Shown: piece after piece, positions 9,751 through 20,200 of the stretch
How the letters are laid out: every line of letters starts with the position of its first letter
Position numbering within the stretch: position 1 is the stretch's first letter
Source: Opeltia flavorubescens
Lineage: Eukaryota; Ascomycota; Lecanoromycetes; Teloschistales; Teloschistaceae
Length of the DNA stretch: 64,000 bases
Assembly: GCA_000442125.1 (NCBI GenBank)
Contig: KE546968.1
Location: 1,397,795-1,461,794, forward strand
Direction: 5' to 3'
The notes under the pieces: generated by a model
What the model was told of the DNA's origin: nothing
What the model saw: the letters and a program-made list of their open reading frames with translations, nothing else
Databases searched by the model: none
Program-made: the position numbers and the translations under genes

Positions 9751-10655
9751 CACTGGATAACTGGCGCGAACTGTGCTTGGTAGGTATTTATGATTTAATA
9801 TCGTGATTTCAGGGTTGACACTAGCAAAGTCAAGCGGAGATGTTGCAAAGAAAATAGAGAAAGTAGATAAGGAGTGGAAGCGGATATCGTGGCGGACAAT
9901 GCGCCAGATGCGCTGCTTCCTGTTGGTTTGGTAAAAGTATTCTCCCAGGATCAATTGGTCAATGACATGGGTAAAGTAGCATCCGATATATGGCCAACAA
10001 GGAAAACGAGACAGCGTATTCTCGGTACGCCAGAAAGAAAATGTCCCACTTATCTATTCATACCCTTTACGCCAGTCTTTGCGGCGTCCCGATAATGATG
10101 CCGTGGCGGAGTCCGTTGTTATAAAGTTCCCCCAAGATTGTCAACCGTTACTTCTATTTGAGGAATATTGACAAGGGCTTGAAGAAGAGAATAGAAGGTT
10201 TTAGGTAAGCTGTCCGCCAGGATCGGACGAATGCCAAGACCTCTGGATGACGTAACACGTAACAGTGTCAAATCGCGTCTTAGGATCTAGAATCTTTCAG
10301 TAATTCAAATAATACCATTTCTTAGGCATGCATTTGATATGTACTCACCAACTTCTGGCCATATCAACCTATCATCTCATTGATCGTTGATTCTGTACAT
10401 GTAGATTTCCTATGCCTAATCTGTCTGCAGTACAACAACACATACCGAACCATCGTGAATCTTGAGATTTGGCCGACGTAACACCATGACATGCCCCTTT
10501 TTAGCCATCCTATACTCCTAGACTGTGCATATCAGGCGTAGAGCAGCATCTTCAGGGCTGCGCCGACCGCCGGCACGATGAGTACGCGGCCGTGATTACA
10601 AATTATTAAATTTCATTCCTCAGTACCCGAGGGGTTTCAAAAGTTCAAGAAAGCA
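9751..10655. other. Intergenic region and FIG4 promoter
   Basis: About 0.9 kb without a supportable gene. Two frames (9718-9954 minus, 9874-10095 plus) overlap and have no recognisable content. The right part must carry the FIG4 promoter and leader. The segment at 10608-10655 (aaattattaaatttc, then a short CA/GA-rich leader) runs straight into the start codon. No TATA box is obvious. Confidence 0.4.
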
Positions 10656-13607
10656 ATGGCTTCTAACGCCAGCTCCTCCCAGCAGTATTCCCTGCCTGGG
10701 GATGCGAGACTACAGGAGGCAGAAGAGACAGGCGAACTCGGCGATCCAGAAGAAGGAAGCCGCATGAACATGGACGAATCAACACAGGATAACGTCATCC
10801 ACCAACCAGCCATCTCATCTGCGTTTCCCGCGAATGATCTTGGACTAGATTCGTCAGATAGCGCTGACGAGGACCCGGCGACCGCGACTTGCTTTGAGCG
10901 ATCGACTAGCCCTACCTCTGCCTTCCATCGAGGGAAAGGTGCCGAGTTCAATAAAGTTGGAGAGGAAGGAGTAGCCAGAATGCACCGATTCTCCTTGTAC
11001 GAAACCGCTAGTAGATTTTACTTCATTGGTGCAGACGTCCTCGATAACAAGTTTCGCATCTTGAAGATAGATCGGACAGCTGATTCCGATGACCTTAGCA
11101 TTTCAGAGGATGATATAGTCTACACGAGGAAGGAAATCAATCAGCTGCTCAATGCTGTCGACGACGGCAACAAATTATCTGGAGGTCTGAAACTCAGATG
11201 CAGTACTTGGGGCATGCTGGGCTTTATACGTTTCACAGGCGCCTACTATATGCTAGTCATCACAAAGCGCAGTCAAGTGGCTCTCATCGGCGGCCACTAC
11301 GTCTACCAAATCGACGGGACTGAACTTGTCTCCCTGGCAACTTCTCTTCCTTCCCGTCAAAAAGCTGAAAGGTTTCCGGAGGAGCCAAGATTTGTCTCTA
11401 CCTTGAGTAACCTGGATCTCTCACGCTCTTTCTATTTCAGCTATTCCTATGACATTACCCGTTCTTTGCAGCTCAACATGTTACAAGACCGAGAAAGTCT
11501 TGGGAAGGCTATACCACGAAGGAGTCCAGACTATCATGATGGGATGTTCGTGTGGAATCAGCATCTGCTTCGTCCAGCGTCAAAAGCAATTCGTAATACC
11601 TATGACTGGTGCTTACCAATCATCCATGGTTTCGTAGACCAAACGATCGTCTCCGTGCACGCTCGGTCTGTCTCCATTACAGTCATTGCTCGTAGATCCC
11701 GCTTCTTTGCTGGGGCACGTTTTCTAAAGCGAGGAGCGAACGATTTGGGATATGTCGCCAACGACGTGGAGACGGAGCAGATAGTCTCGGAAGCGCTGAC
11801 AACCTCTTTCCATGCGCCAGGTCCTCGACTCTACGCCAATCCGACTCTAACTTCATACGTGCAACATCGTGGAAGCATTCCCCTACACTGGACACAGGAT
11901 AACAGTGGTGTAAGCCCCAAACCCGACATTGAACTCAATCTTGTCGATCCGTTTTTCAGTGCTGCTGCATTGCATTTTGACAATCTCTTTGAGCGATACG
12001 GTGCGCCGATATACGTGCTAAATCTTGTCAAGTCTCGGGAACGTACCCCTCGTGAATCTATTCTTCTCAAGGAGTATACAAATGCTATCACTTACCTGAA
12101 TCAGTCACTTCCCGCAAATAAGAAGATACTCTACAAAGCTTGGGACATGAGCAGAGCCTCCAAAAGCCGGGACCAGGATGTGATCGGCACACTTGATTCC
12201 ATCGCTAAAGGTGTTCTCGATCGTACAGGCTTCTTCCGCAATGGCGATGGTGTTTACTGGGAGTGTCTGACCCAAAATGGTGTTGCGAGAACCAACTGCA
12301 TAGACTGTCTCGACAGAACGAATGCCGCGCAATTCGTGATTGGAAAGTGTGCTTTGGGCCACCAACTAAAGGCACTTGGTGTCCTGTCAGACGAGTCAAT
12401 TGACTTCGACACTGATCTGGTCACTGTATTGTCACACATGTATCATGCCCATGGTGACATGATCGCTGTCCAATATGGGGGCTCCCATTTAGTAAATACC
12501 ATGGCGACGTACAGAAAGGTCAACCAATGGAGCAGCCATTCGAGGGACATGGTCGAGAGCTTCAAGCGATATTACAACAATTCTTTCCTTGATCGCCAGC
12601 GCCAAGAAGCTTACAATCTGTTCTTGGGTAATTATACGTTTGTTCAAGGACGTCCGATGCTGTGGGACCTCGCTACTGATTACTATCTTCACCACGCTGA
12701 TCCTCGAACGTGGTCGGGGAGGACAAGGAAGGACTACATCAAGTGGTTTACTCCGGCATATCTAGAAGAGAGACGGATGCTGCAGAGTGTGTCCCCGATC
12801 TGTCACTCAACTGCTATGCCCTTGAGCTGGTTCGATGACTACTGGCTTGAATATTACAAGCCTTTGCATTTAACGTTGCTTACAAAGATGCTCCCTTACA
12901 AGATTAACTCAATGAGGAAGTACCCAGGCCCTAAAGAGAACCAGGATGGCGCCGCTGATTTGGTTTCCTCTTTGCCCAAGATCGATGGCGATAATGACCT
13001 ACAGGAGACAGGCGTGGCAAAGAAAGCTGTGATCATTGCGGAGCCCCCTACTGTGTTGCCTGTCCACTATAGTAGCAAAGAGCCAAGCTACGGAAATGGA
13101 CGACAAGATAGTGCCAAACCAGAGCAGCCTTACCAACCATCCCTCCAGCGATCATTGAATCAGGTCGGGAATACTGCCGTTGTAAAACCTCAAGAGCCAA
13201 TCAGCACGCTAAGACCCGTGAAAGACGTCAAGGACAAGTCTGCAGCGACGCAATGGACATTAAATCAATTCGTCGTCAATTCACTCAATCCCTTCGTAAT
13301 CGAAAGCGAAGCTGACGAGTATTTGCGTTACATCAACCATCCTTTGAACTTGCCCTTGGTCGTCTCAACCGACGATCCACCGAATCCGAAAAGTGATCTC
13401 CAAAACTACATCCGAAGTAATTCGCCGGAGACTGTAGCGCAGATGCAGTGTGCTGAGGATGATATTGCTGATTTCAACGAGTTTGTTGATGTGGGGGATG
13501 ATCCTTTGACGGTGACTGAGGGGGACACTTCGAAGAAACGGTACAAGGCGTACCGGCAGTGGTTGAAGGGAAAGTCGTTGTTTAAACAGCAACGAGTTGA
13601 TGTATAG
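10656..13607 (+). CDS. FIG4: Polyphosphoinositide phosphatase Fig4 (SAC family)
   Basis: A single uninterrupted frame of 983 aa from ATG 10656 (good context, AAGCAATGGC). Residues 1-108 are an acidic, Ser-rich, low-conservation leader. The SAC domain starts near 110 (HRFSLYE, then SRFYFIGADVLDNKFRILKI). It carries the SAC catalytic CX5R motif at Cys548-Arg554-Thr555 (RTNCIDCLDRTN) and the QYGGSHLVNTM segment just before residue 616. A Fig4-type C-terminus follows, with a disordered stretch around 770-860 and a conserved end rich in Asp (FNEFVDVGDDPL). In yeast and animals Fig4 removes the 5-phosphate from PI(3,5)P2 on the vacuole or late endosome and scaffolds the Fab1/PIKfyve-Vac14 complex. 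Length slightly exceeds yeast Fig4 (about 880 aa), as usual in filamentous fungi. The gene is intact, shows no RIP damage, and is convergent with the TTI2-like gene 94 bp downstream. Confidence 0.95.
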   Translation: MASNASSSQQYSLPGDARLQEAEETGELGDPEEGSRMNMDESTQDNVIHQPAISSAFPANDLGLDSSDSADEDPATATCFERSTSPTSAFHRGKGAEFNKVGEEGVARMHRFSLYETASRFYFIGADVLDNKFRILKIDRTADSDDLSISEDDIVYTRKEINQLLNAVDDGNKLSGGLKLRCSTWGMLGFIRFTGAYYMLVITKRSQVALIGGHYVYQIDGTELVSLATSLPSRQKAERFPEEPRFVSTLSNLDLSRSFYFSYSYDITRSLQLNMLQDRESLGKAIPRRSPDYHDGMFVWNQHLLRPASKAIRNTYDWCLPIIHGFVDQTIVSVHARSVSITVIARRSRFFAGARFLKRGANDLGYVANDVETEQIVSEALTTSFHAPGPRLYANPTLTSYVQHRGSIPLHWTQDNSGVSPKPDIELNLVDPFFSAAALHFDNLFERYGAPIYVLNLVKSRERTPRESILLKEYTNAITYLNQSLPANKKILYKAWDMSRASKSRDQDVIGTLDSIAKGVLDRTGFFRNGDGVYWECLTQNGVARTNCIDCLDRTNAAQFVIGKCALGHQLKALGVLSDESIDFDTDLVTVLSHMYHAHGDMIAVQYGGSHLVNTMATYRKVNQWSSHSRDMVESFKRYYNNSFLDRQRQEAYNLFLGNYTFVQGRPMLWDLATDYYLHHADPRTWSGRTRKDYIKWFTPAYLEERRMLQSVSPICHSTAMPLSWFDDYWLEYYKPLHLTLLTKMLPYKINSMRKYPGPKENQDGAADLVSSLPKIDGDNDLQETGVAKKAVIIAEPPTVLPVHYSSKEPSYGNGRQDSAKPEQPYQPSLQRSLNQVGNTAVVKPQEPISTLRPVKDVKDKSAATQWTLNQFVVNSLNPFVIESEADEYLRYINHPLNLPLVVSTDDPPNPKSDLQNYIRSNSPETVAQMQCAEDDIADFNEFVDVGDDPLTVTEGDTSKKRYKAYRQWLKGKSLFKQQRVDV

Positions 13608-13701
13608 GTATATCTTTGACTTGTGATGATGTCGAATCATACTGCATTGTGCTTGTGATAGCGTTCCGAGCGTGGAGTTTTGGATTTAGGGATGGATGTA
13701 C

Positions 13702-15324
13702 TTAGATCTCCAGGAGAGTCTTAAGCCGAGAATCATTATCTCTAATCGTTTTCATCTCCTCGATCGCGTCGTCGTCGTTTTTGAGCAGTTGCACGACGGC
13801 ATGTGAGATATCCTGGATGCCCTCTTTGATACTGAGTAGTTCAGAAGTCGGCTTCTCTTCATCCTCGATCCTGCACCAACAGATCACAAGACCTTCGAGG
13901 ATTTCCCCTCTGTGGAAACCCACTCTCGGCCATCCGTTTATGATTACAGCTCGAAGAGTGTGCAGTGCAGCTCCTAGGAGCGGCGGGTAAGCCGTTGCGA
14001 ACGGCGCTGTCAAGGTTGCTGAGATCAGTGGCAGGAGATCTTTAAGGTGTTTTACGCAGTATATTCCCATTGTGTTGACTAGATCCGTGGATTTCTTCAT
14101 TAGGAGAGAGGCGATGCGGACATTTTCGCCAGCATGTGCATGACCTTTTAGGACTCCGTATCTGAATATTGAGTCTAGAGATTTGGTCCTCTTTGCAGTG
14201 GTTTCGGGTGTATTATATCGTGCCATTGTTAGACCTATGAGGGTGGGATACGCTGCGTCGAGTAACGGGATTGATTCCTCGACCGGAGTCAAAGAGGGGA
14301 GGTATAGGAGATAAGGCATCAGTGTGTTTTGGAAAATGTCCCCGAGACCGCTGCGCTCGAGGAGGTTTGCTGGTGTGATTTTCAGGAGAAGGATGAGGAG
14401 CGAGCAGCCTTTGATTTTGTATTTGATGGAGACGTCGTCGAGGATGGTTAGCAAAGGGGGGATTATCAACGGCCAGTGGACTTCGACTAGTGATGCGTCG
14501 AGCTGTGTTAGGATCCATTGGAAGATGGTTACGATATGTGGGCTTTGAAATTTCCAGGGCTTATTACTGCTTTCCAAATCGGAGGGGACGTTGGGACCGG
14601 GGAGGGGGGAGATGGCTTTCCGTGCTTGGGCTGTGAGCAGTGGGTTTTTGGATTTCACGAAAAGGGGTTTGACGTGATTGAGGAGGAGATCTTTCAAGAG
14701 CGCGTCATGGGTTTGGGGAGGCTTCCGTATTGTCTGGGAATCTTTAATTCGAAGATGATTAGAGAGCAGCGCTTGAGCGAGGTCATAAGAGTCAAGGCTC
14801 GTCCATGGATCTTGCGGATTTGTGGAGGAAGCCAGACATGCTATCAGAGTTGCGGAAGCTTCGGGACCTGATAAACGAAGTCTGTCTAGATGGGAGAGAA
14901 GCTGGAGACCAGCTGATTTCATAGAGACCAGTCTAGCGAGCTCCTCTGGTGTGGCGACTTTCTTGGTTTCTGTATGCCGTCAGATAGGTGTCTCATCAGC
15001 GGAACCTTGGACAGACATACCAGCAGCGAAAGGGGGCTCCTCGGCAAAAGCATCAGTGGGCGAAATTACATCGATTACCCATTCCTGGAGCTGATTTCCC
15101 GCGATGTGGATCTCAGGACCATTAAGGCCAGGAATTCGATTGCGAAGATATGCTTCGCCAGCGACGATACTTTCATGTTTCTTGGCGATGGAATTAGCAA
15201 TGACGGCACGCAAGGTCCGGCCTTTCTAATGACTGACCCCTTTTTCGGCCTTTATAAGTCGCTCCGCTACGTCTTGAAATGATGAATCTAGAATTAAGCC
15301 GGAGTCATCATCATGTATTATCAT
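13702..15324 (-). CDS. TTI2: TTI2-like protein (Tel2-Tti1-Tti2 complex), 5' end doubtful
   Basis: Main exon 14969-13702; exon 1 15324-15021. The 51-nt intron (15020-14970) has a GTATGT donor, a CTGAC branch site and a CAG acceptor, and removes an in-frame TGA. From Met at 14922 the last 406 aa are an all-helical, Leu-rich HEAT-like protein (ILTQLDASLVEVHWPLIIPP; LLDAAYPTLIGL) matching the fungal Tti2 family. Tti2 acts with Tel2 and Tti1 as an Hsp90 co-chaperone that stabilises PIKK kinases such as TOR, ATM and ATR. Upstream exon 1 reads as protein (PEIHIAGNQLQEWVIDVI; MIIHDDDSGLILDSSFQD), giving 523 codons, but codon 33 is TAG (15228-15226). Either CAG became TAG in a CpA context (RIP spill-over), or a 45-nt phase-0 intron (15270-15226, weak GTAGCG donor, TTAG acceptor) is spliced, leaving 508 aa. 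The start at 15324 is the best ATG; the frame stays open upstream to a TGA near 15411. Confidence 0.75.
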
Positions 15325-15440
15325 GGTCGCTGAAGGCCTCTCGCCGCCTCCTTTGAAACGCTGTACGTGCTGCCGGGCCCTTTTGAGGAGGTCATCAATG
15401 TCTTGTTGTCAATGTTCTTATGAAGCTTGAATTCATGCAT
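15321..15440 (-). other. Upstream ORF overlapping the TTI2-like start (ATGA)
   Basis: A 39-codon minus-strand frame from ATG 15440 (MHEFKLHKNIDNKTLM...) ends with TGA at 15323-15321. It shares bases with the proposed TTI2 ATG at 15324 in an ATGA overlap. Such an arrangement can serve as a translation-damping uORF with reinitiation. The alternative is that this DNA is coding in the TTI2 frame and the uORF is chance. The region also abuts the damaged desert edge. Confidence 0.3.
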
Positions 15441-15469
15441 TTGTAAATAGTTTATTTTCGTGTTATTTG

Positions 15470-15545
15470 GGCGAACCANAGGCGTATATTATNCNAANAC
15501 CTGCTAACTCAGNAGNACNAACCTAATTAGGTAATTAACTCTACT
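15470..15545. other. Island/desert junction with ambiguous bases and a palindrome
   Basis: Seven N calls fall within 41 bases (15479, 15493, 15495, 15498, 15513, 15516, 15519), exactly where normal composition ends. Next to them is the 12-bp palindrome acctaattaggt (15521-15532). After about 15545 the sequence is fully AT-converted. The Ns suggest mixed reads, for example a collapsed repeat edge. Confidence 0.7.
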
Positions 15546-17214
15546 ATACTAAGTATTAAGCGATTTTATTTTTTTCTATAGATTTCTTTTAATAATTAAT
15601 TTATATATTTATATATATATTTATTTATTAGTTATAAGTTTAGAATTATATAATTTTATATATTTATAGAATTATATTTATATTTATTTACTAGATTAAT
15701 ATTAATTCAGTATTTAATTTAATTTAAAAGCTTAATAAATATATTAAAAAACTTTTACTATATATTTATTAAAAAAAATTCTCTAATTAATAAAAAAAAT
15801 ATAAAAATTATTTATTTAACTATTTAACCTTTTTATTTTATATATATATATTTTCGCTAGTATTATAAATAAACGAAAATTTAAATTTATTAATTTCAAA
15901 AACTAGAATTTATAAATCGCGGTAGTTAAAATAAAAGCTATTATTTATAAAATCTAATTTTTTATTAATTTCAACTTTTTAATTAAATTTAATATAGTTA
16001 TTAAACTAGAAAAACTTTATTATAAACAATTTATAAATATATTAAATATTATTATATTAATTATAACAGCGGAAGTATTATATAAAAATTATAAAATAGA
16101 AATAATTAAATATAAATCCGATTTATTAAAATAAAAAAACTAATTTAAATTTTTTTTTATTATTAATTTTATATATAAAACTTTTATTATTTAAAATATT
16201 ATTTATATTTAAAATATTAAAATAGATTTATAAAATATTTTTTAAATATTTAAAATAAAATAATTTTTATTTAATTTAATTTATTTTATAAACTTTAAAT
16301 ATTAATATATTAAATTTATAATAGATTTTTTAATCTATTAAAAAATAGAAAAATAAATTAATAATTAATTATTTATATATTAAAAAAAAAAAGTATAAAA
16401 TAGCTAAAATAATAAATATTAAATAAGTTTATTAAAATTTCGCTATTATAATTAATAAATATATATTAATATTAAACGAATTAATTATTATATTAATATA
16501 TATAATAATAAAATTTTATAAAATATTATTTTATTATTTTATTAAATAATTTCGTATTTATATTTATATATATAATCTAAAAATTTAATTAATATTTTAT
16601 ACTATTTTCGCTACTATTAATAAAAATTATATTTATAAAAAAAAATATTAGTAAAAATCGATTATATAGCTATCGAAATTATTTATATAATAAATATATT
16701 AATAGTTTTAGTCTATATATTTATAAATTTATATATTAGTAAACGAATTATTTTTATTTTTATAAAAATTATTTTAAAAAAGTTTTATAGTTTATATAAA
16801 AGCTTAAATTATATTTTTTAAAATAAATCGAAAAAAAATTTAAAAATTTTATATTAAAAATAAAAATTAATAAAACTATTAAATAAATAAAAAATAATAA
16901 AATAAAATAAATAGATAATAAAAAAAAATTCGATATATTTATATTATCGAATTTTAAAATATTTACTATATTTTTAAATATCTTTATTATAGATTTTTAT
17001 TTTCGCTTTTTATAGATTATAAATTATAGATCCTCTATTTATATATATAATAATTTTATAAAAAATCGTTTTATTAAAAAATATAAATATATAAATAGCG
17101 AATTATTTAATACCGGAATAATTTTAATATAAATTAAAATTTATAAAAAAATCGATATAAATATAAAAATACTAGTTAATAAAATATTTATAATATTTAT
17201 ATAACCTAAAATTA

Positions 17215-17290
17215 TAAAACGAGCCCTATCCGGTTTAAAGGGCGTAGAGCTAGCTCCAGCTACTGGACGCGTATTTAGCTGCTAAATTAG
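17215..17290. repeat. Short GC-richer patch in the desert
   Basis: About 75 bp of roughly 50% GC (cgagccctatccggtttaaa, then a GCTAGC/CCAGCTACTGG-containing stretch) between AT-only flanks. It retains a few CA and TG pairs and has internal short palindromes (GCTAGC; CCAG-CTA-CTGG). It may be an element terminus or a fragment too unique to be mutated; identity unknown. Confidence 0.4.
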
Positions 17291-20200
17291 TTTTTTCGGT
17301 TTTTAAATATAGCTATTCTTCTAATAAATAGATAGCTAATAATAATTATTCTCCGGATATTTTTTACCTATTATAAATAAATATATTTATATTTATTTTT
17401 AATTTAATAAATATAATTAATAGTTTATTAAATTATAATTTTATTTATATTATTTATATTATTTAAATTTATAATAATAATATTATAAAACTTTTAATTG
17501 TATATTAATATATATTTAAATACTATTATATATTTTATTTAATAAATTTTTTTAGATATTTATTAAATAATAGTATAATTTTATTATTTTATTATATTAG
17601 TATCGGTAGATAAAATAATTTATATATTTTATTTAACTACTACTATATATTTAATAGGAATTATAATATTTAAAAATTTTCGATATTTATTAATAATACT
17701 AGTTATAGTATAGCTATTATTTTTATTGTTATAAATATATTTATAAAATCTCTTTTATATATATAAACTAGCGATCTATATTTCTATTACGCTTTTTTTT
17801 ATTTTCTATTATTGGTAGCTATTAAAAATTATATAAGAACGCTAATAATTATTAATATTTTTACCGGGCTTTAATATTTATAATAAAAGCCGTTAATTTT
17901 AAATAAAAAAGTATATAATTAACTCGATAAAAAAAAATAGGGTTTATTTAAAGAATTAATTATTATTAAACCTTTTTTTTTAATTAAAAGCTATTACTTT
18001 ATTATTTATATATATTAAATAGTATTTATATTATAAATATTTTAATATTTAAATAGTACTTTTAAATTTTAATAAAACCGCCGCTAAAATTAATTTTATT
18101 ATAGGTATTTATAGTATAAATATTACTATTAAAAGAATAATCTATATAAATATTATAAATAAATTAGTATATAATAGAATTCTTATTTAATATAATATTT
18201 ATAACGATATTTATAATTTAAATAATATTATTTATATAATTAAAAAGATTTAAAAAATTATTTAATATAGTTTAAAAATATTTTAATATTTTAAATATAA
18301 GTATAAAATTTAAAAAAAAGATTTAAACTAATAAAGTTTTCGTATTTGATTATAATAATTTATTTTTTTTATAATATTTTAACCGGTATTTTATTATATT
18401 ATTAGATTTAAAGTTAAACTTTTTAATTATAATTTAAATTTTTATATAATTTATTATTAAACGATATTTTTTAAATATTATATTATAATCGAAATTTTCT
18501 TAAAATATAATTAAAAAAAATTGCTTTTTTTATAAAATTTTAGAGTTTTTAAATTTAATATTTTTATATTTTATTAAATAATCTTTTTTTTTAATTAAAC
18601 TAAAAATTAAAGTAGTTTATATAAAAGTTAATAGAGGTTTTTATAATTTTATATTTAAAGCGGGCTAGAATATTAATACTTTTATTAAAATTAATAACCG
18701 TTAAATTAATTATAAAAACTTTTATATTCGATTTTTCACGTTTTTTTATTATAATATCTTTTAGAGTAGTAATTTTTCTATTTAAAATTTTATTCTATAA
18801 ATTTTAAAATTAAATTAATATATATAATATTATATATTATAAAACGTTATTTATTTAAAAATAGGCTGCGTTTTATTAATATATTTGTTATTATTAAACT
18901 AACTTCTTTTATTTTTTTTATTTAATTTTTTTTAATTTTTATTTTTAAATTATATAAAGTTTTTTTAAAATATAATATTATATTAATATTTTATATTATA
19001 AATTTATTATAGTAATTTCTTTTAATATAAAAATAGAATAATTAATCGAAAGTAAAGTTTTAGAATTATATATTAAATAATAGACTTTATTATTAGTAAT
19101 TAAATAATTTATATTTTATTAATACTAGTAAATTTATATTTCCGCTTATAATTTAAAAAGGAAAATTAATAGTTAAAATCTTATATTAAATAATAGATAT
19201 AATTATTACTTTTTTTTTTTTAATTTCTACTTTATAAATAATATAAATAATAATTTAATATTATACTAATTAAATAACCGAGCTTTTCTAATAATATAAA
19301 TACGAATACTAATTTTAAAAATTAATAAAGTTCTTTTTAAAAGGTAAAATTACTTTTATAATTAAATCACGGAAGTATTATATAATATTATATAACTCTA
19401 AAACTTTTAAAAAGCTAATTTTAAAAAATATATATAGTTTTAATAATAAAAATTTAGTATTTAAATTTTTAAAATATATAATAAAAATAATAGCTAGAAT
19501 ATTTTAAAAAAATAATAGAATAATATTTATAATAGTTTATTAATTTAGAAATTTTTTATAAAAATAAACTCGCGAAGGTTTATATAAATAAAATTATATT
19601 TTAATTTAAAAAGGATTTAAACGAATATTTTTTTAATAATTAATAAAAAAAAATTTCTATTGAATAAAAGTTATATTTAAAAATTAAAGGTATATAATTT
19701 TTTAAATAACTTTTTTAATATTTAGAATTTACCGTTTAAAAAATATTAAGTGCGTATTTAATCTAGAGGGTTTAATTTTTAAATAAAAAGCCGATTATTA
19801 TCTATATAATTAGAATAAAATTTATACTAGTTAATATTATTAATTTATAGTTATTAATAGCTTAAAATAAAATTTATTAATTTTAATATCGATTTTTAAC
19901 TTTAATCGGGTATATATAGATTTTAATTCTATTTTTAAAATTATAAAAAAAAATTTTATTCCGTTTTCTTTAATTTTTAAAAAGGCGGTATATAATATTT
20001 AAATAATCGTTTTATTATTAAAAAAGTATATTTTTATATAATATTTTTTTTTATATAAAAAAATTATATATTTAAATAATAGCTTTTAAATTTAAAAAAA
20101 AACCGCTATTTATTTTAATTCTATAGAATAATAGGATCGTTATTATAGAAATAATTAGCGAAAATATTTTAATTTATTTAATAGATATTATAATTTTAAT

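Noticed and set aside
9874-10095. 73-codon plus-strand frame upstream of FIG4
   Set aside because: No recognisable domain, no conserved-looking motif, and overlapped by another frame on the minus strand.
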